The notes under the pieces: model-generated
Seen by the model: the letters and a program-made list of their open reading frames with translations, nothing else
What the model was told of the DNA's origin: nothing
Database searches by the model: none
Made by a program: the position numbers and the translations under genes
In this document: positions 33,173 through 42,561 of the stretch, piece after piece
How the letters are laid out: each line of letters starts with the position of its first letter
How positions within the stretch are numbered: the first letter of the stretch is position 1
From: Micromonospora endolithica
GTDB taxonomy: Bacteria; Actinomycetota; Actinomycetes; Mycobacteriales; Micromonosporaceae
Length of the DNA: 64,000 bases
Assembly: GCF_003626595.1 (NCBI RefSeq)
Contig: NZ_RBAK01000003.1
Span: 248,001 to 312,000, forward strand
Direction of reading: 5' to 3'

Positions 33173-35527
33173 ATGTCCGACACCTTGGCCGCCGAGAGCG
33201 GCGGGATCTCCCTTACCGGGAACAATGTCACGTACGTCGTCATCGCCGCGGTGATCGCGCTGGTGGCGCTCGTCTTCGCCGCCGCACTGACGAGAACCGT
33301 GCTGGCAGCCGACAAGGGCACCAACAAAATGCAGGAGATCTCCGGGGCCGTCCAGGAGGGCGCCTCGGCCTACCTGCTCCGACAGTTCCGTACCCTGGCG
33401 ATCTTCGTGGTCGTCGCGGTGGTCCTGCTCTTCCTGCTGCCGGTGCACGACACCGACGGCAGCGAGATCGCCGTGAAGATCGGCCGGTCCGCGTTCTTCG
33501 TGGTCGGCGCGCTGTTCAGCGCCTTCATCGGAGGTGCGGGCATGTGGCTGGCCACCCGTGCCAACCTGCGGGTCGCCTCGGCGGCGCGGCAGCGCGAGGG
33601 CGGCCGGGAGGCGGCCATGAAGATCGCCTTCCGCACCGGTGGCGTGGTCGGCTTCCTCACCGTCGGGCTCGGCCTCTTCGGCGCGGCGCTGGTCGTCATC
33701 CTCTTCAAGGGCGACGCGCCGACCGTGCTGGAGGGCTTCGGCTTCGGCGCCGCCCTGCTCGCCATGTTCATGCGGGTGGGCGGCGGCATCTTCACCAAGG
33801 CCGCCGACGTCGGCGCGGACCTGGTCGGCAAGGTCGAGCAGGGCATCCCCGAGGACGACCCGCGCAACGCCGCCACCATCGCCGACAACGTGGGCGACAA
33901 CGTCGGCGACTGCGCCGGCATGGCCGCCGACCTGTTCGAGTCGTACGCGGTCACCCTGGTCGCCGCCCTCATCCTGGGCCGCGCCGCGTTCGGCGAGGAC
34001 GGCCTGGTCTTCCCGCTGATCATCTCCACCGTCGGCGTGCTCGTCGCGATCATCGGTGTCTTCATCACCCGGCTGCGCGCGTCCGACCGCAACGCCCTGA
34101 CCGCGATCAACCGGGCCTTCTACCTCTCCGCGGTGCTCTCCGCGGTGCTGGTGGCCATCGCCGCGTTCGCCTACCTGCCGGCCACCTTCGCCGAGTTGGA
34201 GGGCGGCCTCACCGACGTCGACCAGAACCCGCGGGTCGTGGCGATCGGCGCGGTCGTCATCGGCATCGTGCTGGCCGCCGCGATCCAGGCGCTGACCGGC
34301 TACTTCACCGAGACCAACCGGCGGCCGGTGCAGGACATCGGCAAGAGTTCGCAGACCGGCGCGGCCACCGTCATCCTCGCCGGCATCAGCGTCGGCCTGG
34401 AGTCGGCGGTCTACTCGGCGCTGCTCATCGGCGCCGGCGTGTTCGGCGCGTTCCTGCTCGGTGGCAGCTCCATCACGCTGTCCCTGTTCGCGGTGGCGCT
34501 GGCCGGCATCGGCCTGCTCACCACCGTCGGCGTGATCGTCGCGATGGACACCTTCGGCCCGATCTCGGACAACGCGCAGGGCATCGCCGAGATGTCCGGT
34601 GACATCGACGAGCACGGCGCTCGCACGCTGACCGAGCTGGACGCGGTCGGCAACACCACCAAGGCGATCACCAAGGGCATCGCGATCGCCACCGCCGTCC
34701 TGGCCGCCACCGCGCTGTTCGGCTCCTACACCGACACGCTGCGCACCGCGTACGCCGACGCCGGGGTGGGCGACGTGGGCGGCGAGATCCTCAACTCGCT
34801 GAACGTGGCGAACCCGCGCAACCTGGTCGGGCTCATCATCGGCGCGGCGGTGGTCTTCCTCTTCTCCGGGCTGGCCATCAACGCGGTGTCCCGTTCGGCC
34901 GGCGCGGTCGTGATGGAGGTCCGCCGGCAGTTCCGCGAGCTGCCCGGCATCATGGACGGCACCCAGCGGCCCGAGTACGGCAAGGTCGTCGACATCTGCA
35001 CCCGGGACGCGCAGCGCGAGCTGATGACCCCCGGTCTGCTGGCCATCCTCGCCCCGATCGCGGTGGGCTTCGGTCTCGGTCCCGGCGCGCTGGCGGCGTA
35101 CCTGGCCGGTGCCATCGGGGCCGGCACGCTGATGGCGGTCTTCCTGGCCAACTCCGGTGGTGCCTGGGACAACGCCAAGAAGCTCGTCGAGGACGGCGCG
35201 TACGGCGGCAAGGGCTCCGAGTCGCACGAGGCGACGATCATCGGTGACACCGTCGGTGACCCGTTCAAGGACACCGCCGGCCCGGCGATCAACCCGCTGC
35301 TCAAGGTGATGAACCTGGTCTCGCTGCTGATCGCCCCGGCCGTGGTGGCCTGGAGCGTCGGTGACGACCGGAACACCGGCCTGCGGATCACGATCGCCCT
35401 GGTGGCGACGCTGATCGTCGTCGCGGCGGTGGTGTTCAGCAAGCGCAAGGGCGTGGTGATGTCCGACTCCGACAGCGGCTCCGGGGCGGGTAGCCCGGAC
35501 CAGCGGCCGGAGACGGTCAACGCCTGA
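33173..35527 (+). CDS. hppA: Membrane-bound proton-pumping pyrophosphatase
   Basis: 784 residues with about 16 membrane helices. It couples pyrophosphate hydrolysis to proton export. The substrate loop is GGGIFTKAADVGADLVGKVE, followed by IPEDDPRNAATIADNVGDNVGDCAGMAADLFESY. GNTTKAITKG has Lys497 at the position that is Ala in K+-dependent enzymes, so this is the K+-independent type. AGGAGG lies six bases before the ATG. It follows the bldG pair, as in Streptomyces. Confidence 0.96.
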   Translation: MSDTLAAESGGISLTGNNVTYVVIAAVIALVALVFAAALTRTVLAADKGTNKMQEISGAVQEGASAYLLRQFRTLAIFVVVAVVLLFLLPVHDTDGSEIAVKIGRSAFFVVGALFSAFIGGAGMWLATRANLRVASAARQREGGREAAMKIAFRTGGVVGFLTVGLGLFGAALVVILFKGDAPTVLEGFGFGAALLAMFMRVGGGIFTKAADVGADLVGKVEQGIPEDDPRNAATIADNVGDNVGDCAGMAADLFESYAVTLVAALILGRAAFGEDGLVFPLIISTVGVLVAIIGVFITRLRASDRNALTAINRAFYLSAVLSAVLVAIAAFAYLPATFAELEGGLTDVDQNPRVVAIGAVVIGIVLAAAIQALTGYFTETNRRPVQDIGKSSQTGAATVILAGISVGLESAVYSALLIGAGVFGAFLLGGSSITLSLFAVALAGIGLLTTVGVIVAMDTFGPISDNAQGIAEMSGDIDEHGARTLTELDAVGNTTKAITKGIAIATAVLAATALFGSYTDTLRTAYADAGVGDVGGEILNSLNVANPRNLVGLIIGAAVVFLFSGLAINAVSRSAGAVVMEVRRQFRELPGIMDGTQRPEYGKVVDICTRDAQRELMTPGLLAILAPIAVGFGLGPGALAAYLAGAIGAGTLMAVFLANSGGAWDNAKKLVEDGAYGGKGSESHEATIIGDTVGDPFKDTAGPAINPLLKVMNLVSLLIAPAVVAWSVGDDRNTGLRITIALVATLIVVAAVVFSKRKGVVMSDSDSGSGAGSPDQRPETVNA

Positions 35528-35541
35528 TCCGTACGACACAG

Positions 35542-35577
35542 CGGTCCCCGGTCGGCCCTCCCGCCGGCCGGGGACCG
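35542..35577 (+). terminator. Terminator of hppA
   Basis: Arms cggtccccggtcggc (35542-35556) and gccggccggggaccg (35563-35577), pairing fully with one G-T wobble, 6-base loop. It is 15 bases past the stop. Confidence 0.8.
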
Positions 35578-35640
35578 GTGCGTCCAGGCCCGGCAAACCG
35601 ACCGGTGCCTCCGTCGGGGGAACGCCGTACGCTGCAACGC

Positions 35641-36183
35641 ATGCGTACGTGCCGGGCGTCAGCCGCCGGAAAGCTCACGGTGGTCCTCGCCACGGTCGTC
35701 CTGCTCGCCGCCGGTTGCGGCGGGGGTCCGAGCCCGCAGGCGTGGGCGGCGTCGGTCTGCTCGGCGCTGAGCCCGTGGCGGGCCGAGATCAGCCGGCTGA
35801 CCAGCAGCACCGAACAGCAGATGACGGCGCAGACCACCCCCGCGCAGGCGAAGGAGAACCTGGTGCGGCTCTTCGGCGGCGCGGAGCAGGCCAGCGAGAC
35901 CGCCCGGCGCGAGGTCGAGCGGGCCGGCGTCCCGGAGACCGAGCACGGCGCCGAGGTGTCCGAGGGGTTCCGGACGTCGCTGGCGAAGATGCGCGACGCG
36001 TACGGCCGGGCCCGCGACACCATCGACGGCCTCGGCACCGGGCAGCCCGCCGCCTTCTACGACGGCGTGCGGGCCGCGGTGGAGACCCTCAACAAGGAGT
36101 ACGACGCCGGTGCGCTGGACACCACCCGGCTCAACTCCGAGGAGCTGAAGCGAGCCTTCGCCGAGGTGCCCGAGTGCCGCTGA
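35641..36183 (+). CDS. Conserved lipoprotein
   Basis: 180 residues. A signal peptide ends in the lipobox LLAAGC (Cys about residue 26). The mature part is helical (QAWAASVCSALSPWRAEISRLTSSTEQQMTAQ...) with a Cys near each end (SVCSAL, PECR) that may pair. No known catalytic motif. The next gene starts inside its last codons, so they are coupled. Unknown function. Confidence 0.82.
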   Translation: MRTCRASAAGKLTVVLATVVLLAAGCGGGPSPQAWAASVCSALSPWRAEISRLTSSTEQQMTAQTTPAQAKENLVRLFGGAEQASETARREVERAGVPETEHGAEVSEGFRTSLAKMRDAYGRARDTIDGLGTGQPAAFYDGVRAAVETLNKEYDAGALDTTRLNSEELKRAFAEVPECR

Positions 36184-36962
36184 ACGGTCCGGGTGGGCAG
36201 CCGGAGGCCGATGCGCTCCCGGTGCTGTTCCCCGCACCCGAGGCGGAGGCTCCGTCGCCGCGTACCGCCCGCCGGTCCCGGTCGCCCGGGCGGGACGACC
36301 GCCCGCCCGACGAGCCGGACGGGTCCGCCGGAGTGGTCGGGGCGGAGCGGGACGGCCCACCATCCCCGCCGGACGACGACGCCGCCCGGCAGCTCGCCTT
36401 CTTCGGCGCGGATGCCGCCGACCCGTCCCTCGCCGATCTCGCCGGCCTGCTCGTCGGGCCCGCCGAGATGTCCGTGATGGGGGGTACCGCCCGGTTGTCG
36501 GTGCTGCTGGACCGGGCCTGGCGGGTACACGTGCTCGTCGGGGAACTGGCCCAGCGGGGCATCTCGGCGAACTGGGCGGCGACCGACGACGCGCGACACG
36601 CCGTACGCACGTCGTACACCCGGCTGTTGAAACCGCTCGCGGCGGCGTGGCTGCGCGGCCCGGCGCTGCGGCCCCCCGCCGGCTTCCACCTCAACGGCCG
36701 GCGGCTGAGGCTCTGGCTGGCCGCGGCCGGCACGCCCGAGCCGCCGGCCGTCCTGCTCCGCCTCGGCCCCGTCGACCAGGAGTGCTGGGAGCCGGTTGGC
36801 GCGGCGCTCGCCGCCGTCGGCCTGCCCGACGCCACCATCGAGGCCGGCCCGGACGGCCCGGTCTACCGGGTCACCGGTCGCCGCCAACTCGCCCGCCTGG
36901 CCGAACTCGTCGGCGATCGTCCGCCGGCGGCCCCCGCCGCCGCGTGGCCCGCCCGCTCCTGA
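36174..36962 (+). CDS. Conserved actinobacterial protein of unknown function
   Basis: 262 residues. The first 70 are Pro/Arg-rich and probably disordered. The rest is a folded, Trp-containing domain (ARLSVLLDRAWRVHVLVGELAQRGISANWAATDD, RTSYTRLLKPLAAAWLRG, RLRLWLAAAGTPE). No signal peptide or helix typical of membranes. GTG at 36174 overlaps the lipoprotein stop by 10 bases. Position between hppA and topA is conserved in actinobacteria. Function unknown. Confidence 0.75.
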   Translation: MPLNGPGGQPEADALPVLFPAPEAEAPSPRTARRSRSPGRDDRPPDEPDGSAGVVGAERDGPPSPPDDDAARQLAFFGADAADPSLADLAGLLVGPAEMSVMGGTARLSVLLDRAWRVHVLVGELAQRGISANWAATDDARHAVRTSYTRLLKPLAAAWLRGPALRPPAGFHLNGRRLRLWLAAAGTPEPPAVLLRLGPVDQECWEPVGAALAAVGLPDATIEAGPDGPVYRVTGRRQLARLAELVGDRPPAAPAAAWPARS

Positions 36963-37353
36963 CCGGCCCGCCCGCTGCCGACCCGACCCCGACCTGCGGG
37001 TCGGCTCGCGCCCGCCGGGTGGCCGGCCGGTGGTGGTGGGGGTGTCCGGTAGCGGACACCGACGGTGGTGAACGGCCGGATTCGCCTCGGCCGATGGCCC
37101 GCCTTCGGCACAGTGTCCCGCCTCCGGTAACGGTCGCGGTGTACGGTGGCGCCGTCCGGCCGGTCCGGCCCACGTGCGGCCGGAGTGACGGACGACCGTC
37201 CCGCCGGGGCGGTTTGTCGCCCGCGAAACCGGAAACGCGGCCGGCGCGTTACGTTGGACGTCCGGACCGCCGGGGACCAGTCGGGTCGCCGGCGGGGGTG
37301 ATCCGAAGCCGGACACCGGACGGCCGAGAGCAGGAGTGAGGTCGGAGAGAGAC
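36963..37353. other. Intergenic region before topA, no gene seen
   Basis: About 390 bases, GC-rich, without a convincing open frame. The last 130 bases presumably hold the topA promoter (supercoiling-responsive in other bacteria). No clear boxes or repeats were recognised. Confidence 0.5.
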
Positions 37354-40200
37354 GTGCCGAGCAAAGCTGGAACCACCCGTCTGGTCATCGTCGAGTCACC
37401 GGCGAAGGCCAAGACGATCTCGGGCTACCTCGGCCCGGGGTACGTCGTGGAGGCCAGCTTCGGCCACGTCCGGGACCTCCCCCGCAACGCCGCCGACGTG
37501 CCGGCGAAGTACAAGGGCGAGTCGTGGGCCCGGCTCGGGGTGGACGTCGACAACGGCTTCCACGCCCTCTACGTGGTCTCCGCCGACCGCAGGCAGCAGA
37601 TCAGCAAGCTGGTGAAGCTGGCCAAGGAGGTCGACGAGATCTTCCTGGCCACGGACGAGGACCGCGAGGGCGAGGCGATCGCCTGGCACCTGGTGGAGAC
37701 CCTCAAGCCCAAGGTGCCGGTCAAGCGGATGGTCTTCCACGAGATCACCAAGCCGGCGATCCAGGCGGCGGTGGCCAACCCGCGGGAGATCGACCGCGAC
37801 CTGGTCGACGCCCAGGAGGCCCGGCGCATCCTCGACCGCCTCTACGGCTACGAGGTCTCCCCGGTGCTGTGGAAGAAGGTCATGCCGAAGCTCTCGGCGG
37901 GCCGCGTCCAGTCCGTGGCGACCCGGATCGTGGTCGAGCGGGAGCGGCAGCGGATGGCCTTCCGCACCGCCGAGTACTGGGACATCCTCGCCACCCTGGC
38001 GGTGGCGGACGCGGGCGAGGGCCCGCGCACCTTCAACGCCACCCTGGTCGCGCTGAACGGCGACCGGATCGCCACCGGCAAGGACTTCGAGCCGACCACC
38101 GGCCGGGTGCGGCCCGGTGCCGGCGTGGTGCACCTCGACGAGAGCGGGGCCCGGGGGCTGGCGGCCCGCCTGGAGGGGCGGCCGTTCGCCGTCACCCGGG
38201 TCGAGGAGAAGCCCTACCGCCGCCGCCCGTACGCGCCGTTCATCACCTCCACCCTCCAGCAGGAGGCGGCCCGCAAGCTGCGGTTCTCGTCGCAGCAGAC
38301 GATGCGCACCGCGCAGCGCCTGTACGAGAACGGCTACATCACCTACATGCGTACCGACTCGGTGAACCTGTCGGAGACCGCCATCGCGGCGGCCCGCCGG
38401 CAGATCGTCGAGCTGTACGGCGAGCGCAGCGTGCCGCCGGAGCCGCGTCGCTACACCGGCAAGGTGAAGAACGCGCAGGAGGCGCACGAGGCGATCCGCC
38501 CCGCCGGGGACAACTTCCGCACCCCCGGCGACGTGGCCAAGGAGCTGTCCGGTGAGGAGTTCAAGCTCTACGAGTTGATCTGGCGGCGCACCATCGCCTC
38601 CCAGATGACCGACGCGGTCGGCTCCAGCGTCTCGGTCCGCATCCGCGCGGTCTCCGCCGCGCAGGAGGAGGCCGACTTCGGCGCGACCGGCAAGACGATC
38701 ACCGACCCGGGCTTCCTGCGGGCGTACGTCGAGTCCAGCGACGACGAGAACGCCGAGGCCGAGGACGCGGAGCGTCGCCTGCCGAACCTGGTGAAGGACC
38801 AGCCGCTCACCGCCGACGAGCTGGCCGCGCAGGGCCACCACACCCAGCCGCCGTCGCGCTACACCGAGGCGTCGCTGGTCAAGGCCCTGGAGGAGCTGGG
38901 CATCGGCCGCCCCTCCACGTACGCCTCGATCATGCAGACGATCCAGGACCGGGGTTACGTCACCAAGCGCGGCCAGGCGATGATCCCGACGTTCCTGGCG
39001 TTCGCGGTGATCGGGCTGATGGAGCGGCACTACCCGCGCCTGATCGACTACGACTTCACCGCCAGCATGGAGAACGAGCTGGACGAGATCGCCGGCGGTG
39101 ACCACGCCGCGGTCGACTTCCTCACCGCGTTCTACTTCGGCAGCAGCAACGGCACCGGTGACCAGGCCATCGCCCACGCGGGTGGGCTGAAGAAGCTGGT
39201 CACCGAGAACCTCAGCGAGATCGACGCGCGCAGCGTCAACTCGATCCCCCTCTTCACCGACGACGAGGGCCGCGAGGTCGTGGTCCGGGTCGGCCGGTAC
39301 GGGCCCTACCTCCAGCGCGAGCTGCCCGGCGGCGCCCCGGCCGCGCCCCCGACCGAGGGTGAGGAGGGCGGCGGCCAGGGCGACCGGGCGCCGATCCCGG
39401 AGGGGCTCGCGCCCGACGAGCTGACCGAGGAGAAGGTGCACGAGCTGTTCCTCGGTGGCGGGGGCGAGCGCAAGCTCGGCGACGACCCGGCGACCGGCGA
39501 GCCGATCGTGCTCAAGTCCGGCCGCTTCGGCCCGTACGTGTCCAGCGGCGAGCGCAAGTCCTCGCTGCTGCGCTCGCAGACGCCGGACTCGCTCACCCTC
39601 GACCAGGCGTTGAAGCTGCTCAGCCTGCCCCGCCTGATCGGCGTCGCGCCCGACGGGGTCGAGGTGTTCGCCAACAACGGCCGGTACGGCCCGTACGTGA
39701 AGCGGGGCGAGGAGTTCCGGTCGCTGGACTCCGAGGACAAGATGTTCACGGTCACCCTCGACGAGGCGCTGGCCCTGCTCGCCGCCCCGAAGACCCGCCA
39801 GCGTCGGGCCGCCGCGCCACCGCTGCGGGAGATGGGGGCCGACCCGCTGACCGAGAAGCCGCTGGTGATCAAGGACGGCCGGTTCGGCCCGTACGTCACC
39901 GACGGCGAGTTCAACGCCTCACTCCGGCGTGGCCAGACCCCCGAGGCGCTGACCCTGGAGGAGGCCTCGGAGATGCTCGCCGAGAAGCGGGCGAAGGGTC
40001 CGGCGCCGAAGAAGGCGACGAAGAAGGCCGCCCCGGCGAAGAAGGCGACCGCCGCCAAGAAGACGACGGCCGCGAAGAAGACGGCCGCGGCGACCACGTC
40101 CACGGCCGCCCGCAAGACCACCACGGCCAAGACCACCACGGCGAAGAAGGCCCCGGCGAAGAAGGCCGCCCCCCGCAAGGCGGCCACGTCCACCGAGTGA
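37354..40200 (+). CDS. topA: DNA topoisomerase I
   Basis: 948 residues. It relaxes negative supercoils. The Toprim domain starts RLVIVESPAKAKTI and includes FLATDEDREGEAIAWHL (acidic DxD-E set). The catalytic Tyr331 is in YITYMRTDSVNLS. Several FGPYV repeats in the C-terminal part replace zinc fingers, as in other actinobacterial enzymes. The last 65 residues are a Lys/Ala-rich tail (KKATKKAAPAKK) that promotes processivity in Streptomyces and mycobacteria. GTG at 37354 is chosen because GGAG lies about seven bases upstream; GTG 37336 has poor spacing. Confidence 0.97.
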   Translation: MPSKAGTTRLVIVESPAKAKTISGYLGPGYVVEASFGHVRDLPRNAADVPAKYKGESWARLGVDVDNGFHALYVVSADRRQQISKLVKLAKEVDEIFLATDEDREGEAIAWHLVETLKPKVPVKRMVFHEITKPAIQAAVANPREIDRDLVDAQEARRILDRLYGYEVSPVLWKKVMPKLSAGRVQSVATRIVVERERQRMAFRTAEYWDILATLAVADAGEGPRTFNATLVALNGDRIATGKDFEPTTGRVRPGAGVVHLDESGARGLAARLEGRPFAVTRVEEKPYRRRPYAPFITSTLQQEAARKLRFSSQQTMRTAQRLYENGYITYMRTDSVNLSETAIAAARRQIVELYGERSVPPEPRRYTGKVKNAQEAHEAIRPAGDNFRTPGDVAKELSGEEFKLYELIWRRTIASQMTDAVGSSVSVRIRAVSAAQEEADFGATGKTITDPGFLRAYVESSDDENAEAEDAERRLPNLVKDQPLTADELAAQGHHTQPPSRYTEASLVKALEELGIGRPSTYASIMQTIQDRGYVTKRGQAMIPTFLAFAVIGLMERHYPRLIDYDFTASMENELDEIAGGDHAAVDFLTAFYFGSSNGTGDQAIAHAGGLKKLVTENLSEIDARSVNSIPLFTDDEGREVVVRVGRYGPYLQRELPGGAPAAPPTEGEEGGGQGDRAPIPEGLAPDELTEEKVHELFLGGGGERKLGDDPATGEPIVLKSGRFGPYVSSGERKSSLLRSQTPDSLTLDQALKLLSLPRLIGVAPDGVEVFANNGRYGPYVKRGEEFRSLDSEDKMFTVTLDEALALLAAPKTRQRRAAAPPLREMGADPLTEKPLVIKDGRFGPYVTDGEFNASLRRGQTPEALTLEEASEMLAEKRAKGPAPKKATKKAAPAKKATAAKKTTAAKKTAAATTSTAARKTTTAKTTTAKKAPAKKAAPRKAATSTE

Positions 40201-40207
40201 CCGAACC

Positions 40208-40229
40208 CCGAGATCTTGGAAGATCTCGG
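40208..40229 (+). terminator. Terminator of topA
   Basis: Perfect palindrome ccgagatctt-gg-aagatctcgg seven bases past the topA stop, in the gap before the convergent oxidase gene, so it may serve both directions. Confidence 0.75.
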
Positions 40230-40274
40230 CCCCTCCAGGCGGGCCGTTCCCTTCCGAGCTGTCGAAGAGCGGGG

Positions 40275-41591
40275 TCAGGGGCCGAGGACCCGGCGTAGGT
40301 GGGGGGTTTGGAAGATCCGTTCGGGGTCCAGGCGGTCACGCATGCGCTGGAAGTCCTGCCAGTGCGGGTAGGCGGCGGCCAGGGAGTCGGCGTCGCGCCA
40401 GTGCAGCTTGCCCCAGTGCGGGCGGCCGCCCAGCTCGGAGGCCGCCTCCTCGAAGGCGCGGAAGTAGGGCTCGTACGGTGTGCCGACGTACTGGTGGACG
40501 GCGATGTACGCGGAGTCGCGGCCCTGGCCGTGGGAGAGCCACACGTCGTCAGCGGCGGTGAACCGGACCTCGACCGGGAACAGCACCTTGAACGGGAGTC
40601 CGTCGACCACGCGGCGCAGCGCGTCCAGGGCGGGGACCAGGGCGTCGCGCGGGAGCGCGTACTCCATCTCGGTGAAGCGGACCCGGCGCGGCGTGCAGAA
40701 GACCGCGTCGGACCGGCCGGTGTAGACGCGTTCGGTGAGGGCCCGCGCGGAGACCGCGCTGATCGCCGGCGCGAGCGCCGGTACGGCGCGGCCGAGCCGG
40801 CAGGCCCCGGCGAAGACCCGGTTGGCCAGCAGGTCGTCGTCCAGCCAGCCGCGCCAGCGGGGCAGTGGCCGGTCGTCGGCGGGTACCCGGTCGTTGGTCT
40901 TGAGCTGGACCCGGTCGGTGTACGGGAACCAGTAGAACTCGACGTGGTCGTGGCCGGCGATCAGGGCGGGCAGGTCGTCGAGGACCTCGGCCAGCGGGGC
41001 GGGCCGTTCGTGTGCGCGGAGCACGAAGGCGTCGACGCAGCGCAGGGTCACCTCGGTCAGCACGCCGAGGGCGCCCAGCGAGACGCGGGCGGCGGCGAGC
41101 ACGTCGGGGTGCGTGTCAACGGAGCAGCGCAGCACCTCGCCGGTGCCGGTGACCAGGGTGAGCGCCTCGACGAAGGTGGCCAGGCAGCCGTACCCGGCCC
41201 CGGTGCCGTGGGTGCCGGTGGAGATCGCCCCGGCGACGGTCTGCGCGTCGATGTCGCCGAGGTTGGGCAGCGCGAGACCGTGCGTGGCGAGCAGAGCGTT
41301 GAGCGTCCGCAATGTGGTGCCGGCCGGTACGGTGACGAGTCGGCGTTCGGTGTCGACGTGGGTGCCGGTGTCCAGTCCGGTCAGTTCCATCCGCCGGTCG
41401 TCGGTGGCGGCGACGGCGGTGAAGGAGTGGCCGCTGCCGACCGCCCGGATCGTCGCGCCGGCGGCGGCGGTGGCCCGGACGGCTTCGACGACGTCGTCGA
41501 GGGTGGTGGGGTGGAGGACGGTGGTGGCGGTGGCACGCTGGTTGCCGGCCCAGTTGGACCAGGCGGTGGTGGAGGGTGCGTTACCGGCCAT
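40275..41591 (-). CDS. FAD-linked sugar/lactone oxidase (ALO family)
   Basis: 438 residues. An N-terminal FAD-binding domain with GSGHSF (around residue 52), where the His is the covalent flavin attachment site in related oxidases, and NLGDIDAQTVAGAISTGTHGTG. A C-terminal ALO domain ends HWGKLHWRDADSL and RLDPERIFQT. The family includes alditol, D-arabinono-1,4-lactone and L-gulonolactone oxidases. The product is a cytoplasmic oxidase; the substrate cannot be told. Divergent from a TetR gene, with a palindrome between. Confidence 0.92.
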   Translation of the reverse strand: MAGNAPSTTAWSNWAGNQRATATTVLHPTTLDDVVEAVRATAAAGATIRAVGSGHSFTAVAATDDRRMELTGLDTGTHVDTERRLVTVPAGTTLRTLNALLATHGLALPNLGDIDAQTVAGAISTGTHGTGAGYGCLATFVEALTLVTGTGEVLRCSVDTHPDVLAAARVSLGALGVLTEVTLRCVDAFVLRAHERPAPLAEVLDDLPALIAGHDHVEFYWFPYTDRVQLKTNDRVPADDRPLPRWRGWLDDDLLANRVFAGACRLGRAVPALAPAISAVSARALTERVYTGRSDAVFCTPRRVRFTEMEYALPRDALVPALDALRRVVDGLPFKVLFPVEVRFTAADDVWLSHGQGRDSAYIAVHQYVGTPYEPYFRAFEEAASELGGRPHWGKLHWRDADSLAAAYPHWQDFQRMRDRLDPERIFQTPHLRRVLGP

Positions 41592-41609
41592 GGAAGCTCC
41601 TCGACATGA

Positions 41610-41699
41610 ATATGAACTGACTTCATATCAGGAACGTTCTACCTGGTAAATACCGCAATCGAGGTCCGCTCGTTATACCGGTAGTCACGCTCTCGTGAC
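41610..41699. promoter_or_regulatory. Candidate TetR operators between the oxidase and regulator genes
   Basis: Inverted repeat atatgaa-ctgac-ttcatat at 41610-41628, about 20 bases upstream of the oxidase start. A second repeat gtcacg-ctct-cgtgac lies at 41684-41699, about 40 bases before the TetR start. This gap is AT-richer than the genes. Local TetR control of both genes is the simplest reading. Confidence 0.6.
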
Positions 41700-41738
41700 G
41701 TGTAGATATGTTCATCCGTCGAAGGGGGGTGGCTTCGA

Positions 41739-42422
41739 GTGTCCACACCAGCCGCCACGACCGGACCGCTGCGCCGCGTTCCGGTGCAGGGTCGAAGTGT
41801 CGCGCGGGTCCAGCGGATGCTGGACGCCTGCGCCGAACTCGTCGACGAGGTCGGGTACGAGGGACTGACCACGACGCTGCTCGCCGAGCGGGCCGAGGTG
41901 GCGATCGGGTCGGTCTACCAGTTCTTTCCGGACAAACGGGCCATCGTGCAGGCGCTGACCCTGCGCACCATGGAGTCCTACCTCCAGCGGCTCGACGAGC
42001 GGTTCGCCTCCGACGACCTGACCCACTGGTGGGACGGGGTCGACGCGGGCATCGACGAATACATCACGATGCACCGCACCGTCCCCGGATTCCGTACCCT
42101 GCACTTCGGCGACGTGGTGGACCTGCACCTGCTCGACGAGCAGCGGGACAACAACGGCGTGATCGCGGACCAGTTGGCCCGGGTGCTCACCGAGCGGTTC
42201 GGGCTGACCGACGTCCCCGAGCTGCGGTTCCACCTGGAGATCGCGGTCGAGGCGGCCGACGCGCTGATCAAGCTGGCGTTCCGCCGCCGGACCGACGGTG
42301 ACGACCGGGTGCTGACCGAGGCGAAGGCGCTGATCCGGGAATACCTGCACCGCCAGGTCGACGCCCGCCCCACCGCCGGTCGGCAGGCCGACGAGCGCAC
42401 CGGCGCGACCCAACCCGCCTGA
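41739..42422 (+). CDS. TetR-family regulator
   Basis: 227 residues. The helix-turn-helix region is RVQRMLDACAELVDEVGYEGLTTTLLAERAEVAIGSVYQFFPDKRAIV (about residues 22-70), followed by a helical ligand domain. Divergent from the oxidase gene and likely its repressor. GTG start at 41739. Confidence 0.9.
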   Translation: MSTPAATTGPLRRVPVQGRSVARVQRMLDACAELVDEVGYEGLTTTLLAERAEVAIGSVYQFFPDKRAIVQALTLRTMESYLQRLDERFASDDLTHWWDGVDAGIDEYITMHRTVPGFRTLHFGDVVDLHLLDEQRDNNGVIADQLARVLTERFGLTDVPELRFHLEIAVEAADALIKLAFRRRTDGDDRVLTEAKALIREYLHRQVDARPTAGRQADERTGATQPA

Positions 42423-42561
42423 GGGCAGGCCGCCCGGACCGTCCGCAACCGGCCCGGTCGGCGGCGTCCCTCCTCGCGTGGCCCGGCCGCCGGCACCCTT
42501 CCGGCGGCCCGGCCACGGTTCACGGCCGGCGTCACGGCCGGCGTCACGGCCGGCGTCGCGG

